From: Natrononativus amylolyticus
GTDB taxonomy: Archaea; Halobacteriota; Halobacteria; Halobacteriales; Natrialbaceae
Assembly: GCF_024362525.1 (NCBI RefSeq)
Contig: NZ_CP101458.1
Coordinates: 2,790,001 to 2,854,000 of the forward strand
Length of the DNA stretch: 64,000 nt
Direction of reading: 5' to 3'
Part shown: positions 41,750 through 50,779 of the stretch, piece after piece
Position numbering within the stretch: position 1 is the first letter of the stretch
Layout of the letters: each line of letters begins with the position of its first letter
Notes under the pieces: generated by a model
What the model was told of the DNA's origin: nothing
Databases searched by the model: none
Seen by the model: only the letters and a program-made list of their open reading frames with translations
Position numbers and translations under genes: made by a program

Positions 41750-44725
41750 TCAGTCGTCCCCGGCGACATCCTGACCGCGACCGATGCCGCGTCCGTGGCC
41801 CGGTCCTTCCGATCCGACACCGTCCTCGGAGTCGTAGGCGTCGAACAGCGGGAACGACTCGGTGAACGCGTCCGTCTCGAGCACCGTCGGCTCCTCGAGG
41901 TAGCGCCCCTCGTCGAGGAGCGCGTCGTCGTTCAGCCGGAGGTCGGTGTTCAGCCGGCTGGCGAGGTGGTTGAGGTTCCGGGTGTGTTCGGTCGTCGCGT
42001 CGGCGCTGCCGAGCAAGACGACGGCGCCGCCGTCGGCGCGGAGTTGCCGGAGCGCGATGATCTCCTCGGTCTCGAGTTCGCGAGCGGGCGCCGAGACGAT
42101 GACCGCGCGCGGCGTCTCCTCCTCGGCCGGCAACGTCCCCGCGAGGTCGTTGACCTGGCGGAGTCGAAGGCCGACGCCCTCGAGGTACCGCAGGAAGAAC
42201 TGACAGCGCTCGAGCGAGAGCGAGCCGGCGGCGTTGAACTGACCCTGGCCGCCGGCGATGAAGACGTCGCCGCGGGTGTCGGCGAGGTAGTCGATCAGGT
42301 TCGCGAGGAACGGGAAGTTACCGTACTCGCTCGTGTCGGCGAAGCCCTCGCTCTCCTCGTACTGTTCGTGGATGGTGAGCCCGCCGACCGCCGCGATCCG
42401 ACGCACCTCGTCGACGCCAACGAGCGGGACGTCGTCGTAGGCGACGCCCTCCTCTCCGAGCCGTTGTTCGGCCGTTTCGGACGCGTAGACCGGGACGCGG
42501 TTCTCGCTGAGCCGGCCGCCGTTCCGGTCGCGGTCGCTGTAGACGCTGCGGGCGTTCGGCACGAAGAGCGTCTCGACGGGGTCGTTGCGGATCTCCTCGA
42601 GGGCGTCGAAGTCCGCGGCCGACCAGATGCCACGGCCGTCCGCGAGGGCCTCCTCCTCGAGGGCCGACCACTCGTCGTGGGTCGAAAAGCCCGACGAGTA
42701 GACGCGGGCGTACCCCTTCTCGACCGTTTCGCGGTTGTAGTTCACCGAGAAGTCGCCGGTCTCGAAGCCGGCGTCGAACTCGTCGGGGTCGTAGTACATG
42801 TTCATCAGCAGGCGGCCGTAGTTCCCTCGAAGCGGCTCTGCGGGATCGAACGTCATCCTGACGTGACGGCCCTCGAGGTCCGTCTCGCCGGCCTCGGCGT
42901 CCCCGGGGGCCATGACCTCGAGGGAGAACTCCGTCGCCTTCGCTCCCCACTCGTAGAGGTGTTCGTCCTCCCACTCGGGGACGCCGAACCACTCCTCGGA
43001 GTCGTTCTCGGCGGGCGGCGTCTCGGCGGTGTCGATCCCGATGTGGCGGATCGTATCGCGGTAGCCGAACTCGGAGTCGAACTCGACCTCGAAGGTGTCG
43101 CCGTCGAACACCCTGACGACTTTTCCGTAGTACTCCTCGCCGGCTTCGAACTCGATGCCGACCCCCTGGCGATCCTCGAAGAACGCCGCGAGGCCGTCGA
43201 ACTCGGTCGCGAGCGGGACGTACTCGGGACCGTCGTTCTGGACCTCGTCTTCGACCTGCCCGCCGTTGAAGCGGAACGCGAGGTCGAGTTCCTCGGCGAG
43301 GGCGTTCAGGTTCTCGGTGCGGTCGTGGCCGCCGAAGTCGGACTGATCGAACAGGAACAGCGCGCCGCCGTCGGCGACGAACTCGCGGACGGCCTCGAGT
43401 TCCGACTCCCAGAAGTCGTACTGCGGCGTCGTGATGACGAGGCCGTCGGCGTCCTCGAGACCGACGTGCCCGGTGCCGTCGCCGACGTACGCCTCGTCGA
43501 CGGCGGTCGTCGTGAACACGAAGTCACTCCAGCCCGTCGCGTCGTCCTCGACCTGATCGGCGTTGAACCGGAACGCGAGATCGAGTTCCGCGGCGATTTC
43601 GTTCAGGTTGTCCGTCTCGTGGTGACCGCCGAACTCGGACTGGTCGTGGAGGAACACCGCGCCGCCGTCGTCAACGAAGTCGACGAGGGCCTCGAGTTCG
43701 TCGTCGGTGAACGCCCGCTCCGGCGTCGTGACGACCACCGCGTCCGTCTCGCCGTCGCCGAGCGTCTCGAGGAGGTCGTCGGTCGCCGACACGTCGTACC
43801 CCTCGTCTTCGGCCTCGGCGATGAAGTCCGTGAACTGCCCGGCGTCGTAGTACTGGTCGTGGCTCTCGTCCCAGACGACCGTCTCGCCGTCGATCAGGTC
43901 GTCCCAGAGCGCGAGGACGAACGCGTCGTTCTCGCCGTGGGAGTTGTCGTCGTCGACCAGTGGGGCGCCGAGGCCGACGACGCTGCCGTCGCGCGAAACG
44001 AGCGGAATCCGCTCGTCCTCGCCGTACAGGTACGCGCCGTCGTCGTTCTCGTCGACGTTCGTCGCCGTCTCCTCGGCCCAGACGAGGACGTGCCCGTCGT
44101 CGGTGAGCGGGCCGCCGTCGGCGTTGATCTGGGAGGCCGTCGAGTAGAACTCGAGGCCGTCGTAGCCGTCGTCGAACGACTCGAGGGCCGCGAGTTCGTA
44201 GCCGTGGGCCTCCGCGTAGTTCTGGAAGGTTCGGTGCCGGGAGAGGTCCCAGTGCTGGTTCTGCGCCTCGCTCCAGAGGACGGTGCTGTCGGGACCCATT
44301 AGCTCGTCCCAGACGTTGAGCAGGAACTGCTCGTTTCCGTGGGCGAACCCCCCGCGCTCGTCGCTGACGAACCCCGCCGAACCGACGCCGACCACGTTTT
44401 CGTCCCGACTGATCAGCGGAATGCGGTCGTCCTCGTAGAAAACGACGTCGTCCTCGTCGGTCGAGTCGTCCGCGATCATCACGTAGGCGTCCGCCGACGC
44501 CCACGCGATGACGTGCTCGTCGTCGGTGAGCGGACCGCCGTCGGCGTCGATCTGAGAGGCCGTCGAGTAAAACGAGAGCGCCTCGAGCGCCGCCTCGTCC
44601 GCTTCGGAATCCGCCGCCGAAACGCCCGGAACGCCGGTCGCCAGCCCGCCTGCGGCGACGCCGAGCGCCGACAGAACCGATCGTCGTCGAACCAGGTACT
44701 CCCCAGTGGTGGTATCGCCTGCCAT
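41750..44725 (-). CDS. Tat-exported multidomain protein with a staphylococcal-type nuclease
   Basis: This 991-residue secreted protein starts MAGDTTTGEYLVRRRSVLSALG, a Tat signal. Two copies of a FYSTASQI-containing module lie at about residues 49-190 and 190-325. Two DUF4350/glutaminase-like alpha/beta modules follow (about 332-410 and 415-490), each with a DGGAxFLxDQSxFGGH core. A thermonuclease domain spans about 530-697, and a third alpha/beta module lies at about 868-942. The nuclease residues appear intact: DGDTF, RHIGIDTAE with Arg, Asp and Glu, and YGRLL. Haloarchaea eat extracellular DNA, so a nutritional nuclease is likely. The C-terminus GRGIGRGQDVAGDD is disordered. Confidence 0.85.
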   Translation of the reverse strand: MAGDTTTGEYLVRRRSVLSALGVAAGGLATGVPGVSAADSEADEAALEALSFYSTASQIDADGGPLTDDEHVIAWASADAYVMIADDSTDEDDVVFYEDDRIPLISRDENVVGVGSAGFVSDERGGFAHGNEQFLLNVWDELMGPDSTVLWSEAQNQHWDLSRHRTFQNYAEAHGYELAALESFDDGYDGLEFYSTASQINADGGPLTDDGHVLVWAEETATNVDENDDGAYLYGEDERIPLVSRDGSVVGLGAPLVDDDNSHGENDAFVLALWDDLIDGETVVWDESHDQYYDAGQFTDFIAEAEDEGYDVSATDDLLETLGDGETDAVVVTTPERAFTDDELEALVDFVDDGGAVFLHDQSEFGGHHETDNLNEIAAELDLAFRFNADQVEDDATGWSDFVFTTTAVDEAYVGDGTGHVGLEDADGLVITTPQYDFWESELEAVREFVADGGALFLFDQSDFGGHDRTENLNALAEELDLAFRFNGGQVEDEVQNDGPEYVPLATEFDGLAAFFEDRQGVGIEFEAGEEYYGKVVRVFDGDTFEVEFDSEFGYRDTIRHIGIDTAETPPAENDSEEWFGVPEWEDEHLYEWGAKATEFSLEVMAPGDAEAGETDLEGRHVRMTFDPAEPLRGNYGRLLMNMYYDPDEFDAGFETGDFSVNYNRETVEKGYARVYSSGFSTHDEWSALEEEALADGRGIWSAADFDALEEIRNDPVETLFVPNARSVYSDRDRNGGRLSENRVPVYASETAEQRLGEEGVAYDDVPLVGVDEVRRIAAVGGLTIHEQYEESEGFADTSEYGNFPFLANLIDYLADTRGDVFIAGGQGQFNAAGSLSLERCQFFLRYLEGVGLRLRQVNDLAGTLPAEEETPRAVIVSAPARELETEEIIALRQLRADGGAVVLLGSADATTEHTRNLNHLASRLNTDLRLNDDALLDEGRYLEEPTVLETDAFTESFPLFDAYDSEDGVGSEGPGHGRGIGRGQDVAGDD

Positions 44726-44892
44726 GCACTCCAGTTCGGAGTCTCGAATAAAAATCTTGGTAATAGAACTCGTCCGAACTATATAACTGGACAGATACGT
44801 AGAGTATTGTCCAGCGAACCAGCGAGCGCGGACAGTACAGGTCACACAAGCGGCGGAGTGGCGGTCGATGTCACCGAGAGCGCGTCGAGACC

Positions 44893-45342
44893 TCACCGTT
44901 CCAGTTCGCCCGATCGAACACCGGCGAGAAACGCCCTCGAGGCCCGAAACAGGACGGCGAGCGCCGCGAGGGCGACGAGCGCACCGAGTGCGATCCGTGT
45001 CGGTTGCGATTCAGCGTGTGCGACCGTGATTCCAGCCCAGGCGGCGCCGACGAGCACGCCGGCCGCAGCCACCGCGAACACCAGATACCGCACGAGTGCG
45101 ATCCGCGGTGACCCGCGCCCGAGCGCGTCGATCCCGCCCAACTGGAGTGCAGCGGCTTCGACGGCCAGTTGCAACCCGAGGACGAGCGAGACTGCGAGGA
45201 CGAGGATCGAACCGGGGACGGTCGCCAGGGCCTCCAGACCGAGGGTTTCGGCCGCGGCGCCGAGAACCGCAGCGAGAACCGTCGCGACCGGAAAGCCGAT
45301 CAGGATCACGGCACCGAGGTACGTCGCGGTGGCGGTCACCAT
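44893..45342 (-). CDS. Four-helix membrane protein of unknown function
   Basis: This 149-residue protein starts MVTATATYLGAVILIGFPV and has four predicted membrane helices (about residues 5-30, 40-65, 82-108 and 115-135). An amphipathic end RASRAFLAGVRSGELER follows. I see no catalytic motif and cannot name a family. The frame stays open much further upstream but that part is not hydrophobic and lies before a plausible start. It is a single gene between the secreted nuclease and the accessory zone. Confidence 0.7.
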   Translation of the reverse strand: MVTATATYLGAVILIGFPVATVLAAVLGAAAETLGLEALATVPGSILVLAVSLVLGLQLAVEAAALQLGGIDALGRGSPRIALVRYLVFAVAAAGVLVGAAWAGITVAHAESQPTRIALGALVALAALAVLFRASRAFLAGVRSGELER

Positions 45343-45543
45343 GGATCGGCTCGAGACGGACACGTGCGACGGTTCGACCGGCAACCAAATATTCGTTCCG
45401 CGATGGGCGGCCCCTCGGCCGGACGTCGCCGGCGCTCCGGTTACGGCCGGACCGCAGACCGCCACGATCTCGACCGAGCCATCGTGAGGGATGACCGTGA
45501 ACCGGAGTAAGCGAGCGAACCACTTCGGTACGTGCGAGAAGGA

Positions 45544-45874
45544 ATGGCGAAGAAGCGGCGGTTCTTCCTCGAGCGGGCGAGCTGGCACGATGCCCGCTTT
45601 GGGAACGGAACGCCGGTCGAAATCAAGAGCACGATGCTCGAGCACTCGAACGGCCAGCCGGGAATTTCGAGGTGTACAAGGCGTATCACGACCGTCTCCG
45701 CCGGGCGAACGGCTGGTACTGTTTCGTCGTTTATCGACCACACGGCCGCTCCGGGTGTACGGTTCTGAAAGACCGGATGTGCAAGGCCTCGAGTCTCCCG
45801 CTGCTCCGTTGGCATGGGGGCGGCGACCACCGAGACACTGAGCAGGCGAAAATAGCGATTTCGACGTATTCTAG
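45544..45874 (+). pseudogene. Frameshifted haloarchaeal nuclease-like protein
   Basis: The first frame gives MAKKRRFFLERASWHDARFG, then TPVEIKSTMLEHSNGQPG. At about 45661-45664 the protein-like reading jumps one frame and continues FEVYKAYHDRLRRANGWYC, FVVYRPHGRSGC and LLRWHGGGDHRDTEQAKIAIST. Near 45866 one base is again missing: restoring it gives an expected IF-stop ending at 45874. The EIK triplet followed by a conserved core recalls PD-(D/E)xK nucleases; I infer that from the motif only. Two one-base deletions suggest decay, though sequencing error is possible. Confidence 0.65.
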
Positions 45875-45878
45875 GCGG

Positions 45879-46094
45879 TTATGGTTCCTCGGTTCTCCGC
45901 GTCCAGCGCCTGATTGCCCAGTTCCGTATGAAAAACAGTACCACTGCCGCAACGAGTACAAACAGCATCGCAGCAATCCCGACCATCGTTGTCTGTGGTT
46001 TTCCTCCACTCCTAATAAAATCAGACAACCAGCTGCCAAGTCCACCAAGCTTATGATATTGTGTTATAACCTTCAGTAAATGAATTCCCGTCAC
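45879..46094 (-). CDS. Possible small single-pass membrane protein
   Basis: This 71-residue frame has one strong membrane helix (MLFVLVAAVVLFFIRNWAI) and a basic tail (RRWTRRTEEP). Its start overlaps the start of the next gene on the other strand by 15 nt, so a shorter form beginning at an internal Met (about 45986) is more plausible. GC content is low here. The function is unknown. Confidence 0.4.
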   Translation of the reverse strand: MTGIHLLKVITQYHKLGGLGSWLSDFIRSGGKPQTTMVGIAAMLFVLVAAVVLFFIRNWAIRRWTRRTEEP

Positions 46095-46883
46095 ATCGCA
46101 GGTATCGCGATCGGAGTGCTCGCACTGCTTTGCGTTGGTCTCGTTCTTTCGGTTGTATATCCCTTCTCAACGATGGAATCTCAATCAACAAATCCAGCAG
46201 AGGATCGGTTTTCCGGGATAGACTCGGATGAGTACAGTATTACTGCGAGCTACGACGGCGAGGGCGGAACTAACATCGAACTCAGGGATGTCAAATCCGC
46301 TGATGGTGAGCGATACCATCTGCTCGGAACGGATTCGAACACCTATGAAGAGTACCAGGAACACGAGGGTGCCCCGGTCTATCAGCGTTTCCTCTCCCCT
46401 GATCGAACGTACATTGACCACGTAGTCGACCGGGCGAACGACGATGAGAGTCTGCAAATCCTCGAGGAAAAACAGAGCGATGAGACAATTACCTTGATTT
46501 TGAAAGAGGAGAGGTCCGGCGTTTACGAGAATAGCGCCACATCGGAGTCGTCAGTATTCATCCGAAGCTTCTTTGTCGCAAGTTATGCTCAGGTTGAGCA
46601 GACGGACGAAACTAATACGTACAGACCAGAAAACGGTTGGTACGGCACGTATCGAATTACGAACTCATCCGGTGAAGTGCATGCTGAACCCGATACCAAT
46701 GTGGTTAGATCCGCAAACGTCTCGTTTGACCTCACGCAATCTGCCGAGTCATATGCAGAGTACCTGGTAGCGACAGTTGTCTCAGATGAGACGGTAACGA
46801 TCGAGATCATGTACGATGCGGAGACCGAAAATGTCGAAGTCGAAATCCCAGAATGGGCTGAAGAAGCACGTAGCGACCAATAG
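46080..46883 (+). CDS. Membrane-anchored extracellular protein of unknown function
   Basis: I do not recognise this 267-residue protein. It begins MNSRHIAGIAIGVLALLCVG with one N-terminal membrane anchor (about residues 6-28), and the rest is polar, beta-rich and likely outside the cell. It contains ITASYDGEGGTNIELRDVKS and several Asn-x-Ser/Thr sequons, and ends ANVSFDLTQSAESYAEYL ... EVEIPEWAEEARSDQ. GC content and codon use are clearly lower than in flanking genes, suggesting recent acquisition. A GTTATAAC box at about 46052-46059 lies 21-28 nt before the ATG. Confidence 0.65.
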   Translation: MNSRHIAGIAIGVLALLCVGLVLSVVYPFSTMESQSTNPAEDRFSGIDSDEYSITASYDGEGGTNIELRDVKSADGERYHLLGTDSNTYEEYQEHEGAPVYQRFLSPDRTYIDHVVDRANDDESLQILEEKQSDETITLILKEERSGVYENSATSESSVFIRSFFVASYAQVEQTDETNTYRPENGWYGTYRITNSSGEVHAEPDTNVVRSANVSFDLTQSAESYAEYLVATVVSDETVTIEIMYDAETENVEVEIPEWAEEARSDQ

Positions 46884-46925
46884 TCGTTGATTTGATCAGG
46901 GCAGCTGAAACGTCTCGTAGTTGTC

Positions 46926-47456
46926 TCACCCGCCCCACTGCATCAGCACTGACGGGAGCACTTCGGCCTCGAGCGCCAGATGCCCCCATGTCCTGCGGAG
47001 ATCGTGTGGCCCAACGTACAGCCACCGGTCATCGGTATCGTCCTCAGCGAGTTCCGCAGCTGCACTCCCGACCCACCGTCGAACCGTCCGCGGTGTGCCC
47101 TCGAGGACGCGATCGTCGGGCTCGAGTCCCTGCGAGAGAACGCGAACCATTCCGGCGAGCGCCGTGGGCATGGGCGTCTGGCGTTCCTTCTCGCCCGGCA
47201 TCCGCAGGAACCACTGGCCGGTTTCGTCGCCCTGGTAGACGTCTCGAGGGCGGACGTCGGTCGCTTCGCGAACGCGGCAGCCACAGCGAGCCACGAACGC
47301 CAGCGCGACCTGTTTCGTCGGTTCGTCGTCGTACACCGCCAGGAGTCGATCGCGTTCCGTTTCGGTCAGTCGAACTCGTCGACCGTCGGCGGTGTCGTCC
47401 GTCCCGAGTTGCACGTTCTGGTTTCGCCACAGACCGGACGTAAAAGGGTCCCGCAC
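46926..47456 (-). pseudogene. Truncated tyrosine recombinase (integrase)
   Basis: The 176-residue reading keeps the catalytic core of haloarchaeal phage-type integrases: the first arginine in CRVREATDVRPRDV, then the second motif GPHDLRRTWGHLA with H and R. It ends at WGG followed by a stop just where the tyrosine-bearing tail should begin; after the stop, DNYETFQ still looks like the continuation. The N-terminal core-binding domain is also short. Lack of the nucleophilic tyrosine means it cannot recombine, so it is probably a relic of the element that entered tRNA-Arg. Confidence 0.7.
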
Positions 47457-47692
47457 GAGCCGATCAGTGGGGATTCGGCGCCGAACGGTGCAGGTTTTGT
47501 CCGAGAACCATCGATTCTCAGACAGCAGCCCCTCCCATCTTGAACAGTCATGCCTCTTCGATTATCTCTGAACAGACCGGTATAGAACGTGTGAACTGAC
47601 TAGAAGTCTAATTCACCCAGTTAATCAAAACTCGATCCCGAATGAAATGTTGGTGGGTATAAGAGGACAGCGAGTGTACACTGCACTCAAAC

Positions 47693-48019
47693 ATGAAAGA
47701 CGTTCATGATAGGTTATACGCTGTCCTATCGAACGCACATCGGCGGCACCTGTTATTTACGTTACTGGAGAACAACCCCCATACAGAGGTACCGAGTGAC
47801 CTCGACGCACCACCTGACGCTGCCCTCGCTGATGACATGAGCCGTATCAAATATCACCACATTCATCTACCCAAATTAGCCGACAATGGATTTATCGAGT
47901 GGAGTCCCGGTACGGACCGCGTCGAACGGGGGCCGCGATTCGACGAAATCAAACCTGCCTTGGAACTGCTGGCTGCACATCACGAGGAACTCCAAAACAG
48001 CGAAGTACTCAAAAAGTAA
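47693..48019 (+). CDS. Small winged-helix protein, DUF7344-like
   Basis: This 108-residue protein begins MKDVHDRLYAVLSNAHRRHLLFTLLENN. The helical RRHLLFTLL stretch and the IKYHHIHLPKLADNGFIEW wing pattern are those of a haloarchaeal family of small winged-helix regulators. A similar protein at 56392-56697 shares HRRxLL, HxHLPxL and ERGxxFDEI. It has no ligand domain. A TATA-like GGGTATAAG lies around 47654-47662. It sits in the low-GC zone, so it may belong to the decayed element. Confidence 0.7.
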   Translation: MKDVHDRLYAVLSNAHRRHLLFTLLENNPHTEVPSDLDAPPDAALADDMSRIKYHHIHLPKLADNGFIEWSPGTDRVERGPRFDEIKPALELLAAHHEELQNSEVLKK

Positions 48020-48086
48020 TCCTCACTGTCTCACATATCGACGGTGGGAACAGTTCCCTGATCGTTTCAACTCCTGACGGTGCTGG

Positions 48087-48923
48087 TTAGTCCCCCTCGG
48101 ATATCGTGGGGTCATCACCTGTCTCCAAGCCCGTCGCCATCAGCCGCCGGGCAATGACGACCAAGCCATTGGTGAAGCCCCTGCCGAACACTGCTCTCTC
48201 AGTTTCAGCCGCCTCCGAGGCAGCCTCGTGTACCGAACTGACCAGAATCGTGTTGCGGTCGATCAGGAGCAGCCGGCTGATCGTCGTGTTGTCTGTGCTA
48301 TCAGTCGGCGTACTGCTCAGCCACTCCAGTTCGGAGACGAATACGTTAGCGTCGGGGAGCGCCTGCTGAACGGCATCATGGAGGCGTTCAGAGACGGCCC
48401 CGACGACGACCGTGATGCCCGTCTCCTGGGCCGCTTGGAGGTGCGTGAACAACTCCTCTGTGAGAACCTCTTCACGGCCCACGACGAACACGATCTCCTC
48501 TCCAGCCCCATCGATGAGTTGCTGGGTGCGAGTTGCGATCGCCATATGCCCCGTCAGCGCCCAGACCTCGTGTGACACTTCCTCGTCGTCGTCTGCTGGT
48601 GCTGGGTCAATCCCTTTGACTGCCTCGACGAGTGTCTCCATCCGTGATTCGTACTCTTGACGCAGTGTCTCGGCCCCCTCATCGATCGGGACGGCCCGAA
48701 ACTGCTGGGGGTTCGAGTGCTGGATCTCCACGAGTCCTTTCGTTTCCAGCACACGAACCGCATCGTACACACGCGTTCGAGGAACCTCAGAGGTTTCGCT
48801 GATCTCTTTGGCCGTTCCCTTCGGCATCCGCGATAAGGCGACGAAGCACTTCGCCTCGTATTCTTTCAGGCCCAGTTGCTGCAGCAATTCGACCGCTCGT
48901 TGGTGATTAGATAATTCGTTCAT
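48087..48923 (-). CDS. TrmB-family transcriptional regulator
   Basis: This 278-residue protein has an N-terminal winged helix (about residues 12-75: ELLQQLGLKEYEAKCFVALSR, TAKEISETSEVPRTRVYDAV and ETKGLVEI), an adjoining helical linker (LRQEYESRMETLVEAVKG), and a C-terminal domain of about 150 residues. The TrmB family often senses sugars, but the C-terminal part here (EEIVFVVGREEVLTEEL) is of the haloarchaeal type with unknown ligand. The start MNELSNHQRAVELL is preferred over an upstream Met at 48983, whose extra residues are not conserved-looking. Confidence 0.88.
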   Translation of the reverse strand: MNELSNHQRAVELLQQLGLKEYEAKCFVALSRMPKGTAKEISETSEVPRTRVYDAVRVLETKGLVEIQHSNPQQFRAVPIDEGAETLRQEYESRMETLVEAVKGIDPAPADDDEEVSHEVWALTGHMAIATRTQQLIDGAGEEIVFVVGREEVLTEELFTHLQAAQETGITVVVGAVSERLHDAVQQALPDANVFVSELEWLSSTPTDSTDNTTISRLLLIDRNTILVSSVHEAASEAAETERAVFGRGFTNGLVVIARRLMATGLETGDDPTISEGD

Positions 48924-49183
48924 GGGTCCCAACCATGGTACCAGCGTGATCGGTACTCTCTCCGGTGTTGTTTCGGCACGCACAAGAGCGTTCTTGTGAA
49001 GCCGATCGATCTCGACTGCGTTCCATACTGACTTCGAGTCGCTCAGTACCTATGAATCCTATTTGAATGCCAGCGATTAGTTTGCACTTACAGCAGAGAT
49101 AGTGGTAACCAATCCTGGAAAGTCGAATTTATTGGTGTGGAAATCGGAAAATTGGTGGGTATGAGTGCGGATATAACACCTAG

Positions 49184-49681
49184 CTACTCACCGGTGGCGT
49201 CTGTGGTTCCCTCGTCCAACTCGGTAAACTGGAAGTGATTGAACGGTTGCATCTGTCGTCGTTTCATAAGTTCGGAGCTCTCGATTTCGAGCCCCAGCTC
49301 GTGGATCGCATCTGAAATACGGGAAATATCGGTCGTACCCGTTGCGACGATCTCGATGTGGACGTTTCGCCGTCCGGTCATCATTTCGCGGACATCAACC
49401 ACGCCCTGGACGTTCATGACTTCGTTTGTTAACTCCCCCCGTCTGGTTGCCGGGGCGGTACAGACGAAGACCACGCGTAAGGGGAGATTCGCCGCCTCGT
49501 AATCGATTTCTGGGTGATACCCCCGGATGACGCCATCAGATTCGAGCTGGTCGATTCGATTGCGAACGGTGCTGGGTGAGACGCCGATCGTCTTACTGAT
49601 CTCCTGCGCGGTCGTGTTGCGAGCTTCCCGTTGTAGCATGTATAGGATGCCTTTGTCGATTTCGTCCAGTTCTCGGCCCAT
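49184..49681 (-). CDS. Lrp/AsnC family transcriptional regulator
   Basis: This 165-residue protein opens with MGRELDEIDKGILYMLQREA, then TAQEISKTIGVSPSTVRNRI and DGVIRGYHPEIDYEAANLPL, the Lrp winged helix. A RAM domain follows (about 70-150: NEVMNVQGVVDVREMMTGRRN). It differs clearly from the Lrp at 3307 in the RAM part, so the two probably respond to different ligands. It is a single gene, with 260 nt of AT-richer sequence before TrmB and no obvious neighbour pathway. Confidence 0.9.
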   Translation of the reverse strand: MGRELDEIDKGILYMLQREARNTTAQEISKTIGVSPSTVRNRIDQLESDGVIRGYHPEIDYEAANLPLRVVFVCTAPATRRGELTNEVMNVQGVVDVREMMTGRRNVHIEIVATGTTDISRISDAIHELGLEIESSELMKRRQMQPFNHFQFTELDEGTTDATGE

Positions 49682-49801
49682 AGCGCTCCTACGATGCCAC
49701 GGCCTATGTATCCCGATGCCACCGGTTTAACGCAGAACAGCTAAGCAGTGCTAGTACCAGTGAATTAGTCACCCATATGATCACAGTAAGACTATACCGG
49801 A

Positions 49802-50294
49802 CTACTTCGTACGCTCATGTGGCACGGAGTTCAATCGGGTCCCAACCATTGATTCTCCGTGCCACTGCTGTACAACCGCCTCAGTTTCTACACACTTCGA
49901 GACGATGGCCGACAGTGAGTCTACTGCATCGAAAAAAGACAACGATGGATCAGTGTTGAGTTCGCAACCAGACTTTGCAAACCGATCGTTCATTCTCGGC
50001 GGTGCCAGCTGCTCGGCGAGGCCGTCGACGGTGGCTCCTCCGTCGGTCGCGACCGTCTCCGTGACGTCCCACGCCGTCTCGCCCAGATCGTGCAGCGTCG
50101 TCAACAGCAGGTGGTCGGCTTTCGCCTCGAGGCGCGGCGTCGGGTCCTCGTAGAGTTCGACCGGTTCGTCTCGAGGGACCGCATCGACGGCCTCCCTCCT
50201 CGTCCTCGCTGTCTCTCTCGACGGGATCGGCACCGCAGTCGCTACAGCGGTAGACCTGCGAACTTCGCTCGCAACAGACCGGGCAGAACGTCAC
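49802..50294 (-). pseudogene. Frameshifted zinc-ribbon protein of provirus type
   Basis: The minus strand starts MTFCPVCCERSSQVYRCSDCGADP with a two-CxxC zinc ribbon. Near 50192-50196 there is one extra base in a G run: before it the frame reads DSEDEE, after it EAVDAVPRDEPVELYEDPTP and RLEAKADHLLLTTLHDLGE follow. The two pieces together make one protein of about 163 residues. Its type recalls haloarchaeal provirus or plasmid proteins. A single indel disables it, if it is not a sequencing error. Confidence 0.6.
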
Positions 50295-50396
50295 ACTGAC
50301 TCACCCCCAAACCCGGAGGAACTGGAAAGGATATACCAGAAAAGCTTGAAATATAATGCTAGTTTAATGTAGCTCCGGAATAGCTGTCCATGGACA

Positions 50397-50528
50397 TTGA
50401 CTAGAGGAAGATGTCCAAGCTGTCTTTCCGACCAGAGTGAAGTAGTAGACCGAACACTGGCTAATCCGGGTGTCCGGGTGGATTTTCGATGCAGCGCTTG
50501 CGACCACGAATGGGCGGTAACCTTCTGA
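50397..50528 (+). CDS. Possible 43-residue zinc-ribbon protein
   Basis: The frame reads TRGRCPSCLSDQSEVVDRTL and then RCSACDHEWAVTF before TGA. It has CxxC pairs at residues 6/9 and 32/35, the usual small zinc ribbon of haloarchaea. No ATG is present in frame: the start would have to be TTG at 50397, or an upstream part has been lost. It may therefore be a relic in the decayed element. Confidence 0.45.
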   Translation: MTRGRCPSCLSDQSEVVDRTLANPGVRVDFRCSACDHEWAVTF

Positions 50529-50779
50529 GATCACCCTTTCGAGACACTACGGTTCACGCCGACTCACCCCCCGAGACGACCTCGAGCGCTCGGCAAACGT
50601 CGGCACCGCCGGCCTGCGTTGCAGGGTGGGCTATGGGCGTCCGACTCGGAACGTGATACAGCCGACTCGCGCGGCCGGACTCGAGCGGTTTCGACGTGTC
50701 GCGAGGCTCGAGAGCAACCCCTTCGCTTCGGGTCGAGTTCTCAGCTTCTGAAAAACCGCGCTCGGAAGCGACGTGCGGG
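50529..50779. other. Gene-poor stretch in the accessory zone
   Basis: This stretch between the zinc-ribbon frame and the next candidate gene is GC-rich and shows no protein-like frame on either strand. With 51032-51213 it forms the inner flank of the tRNA-Arg repeats. Confidence 0.45.

Noticed and set aside
46321-46345. GGATTCGAACACC as a possible distal att copy of tRNA-Arg
   Set aside because: Only about ten bases match and it lies within a coding sequence; too short to count as an attachment site.
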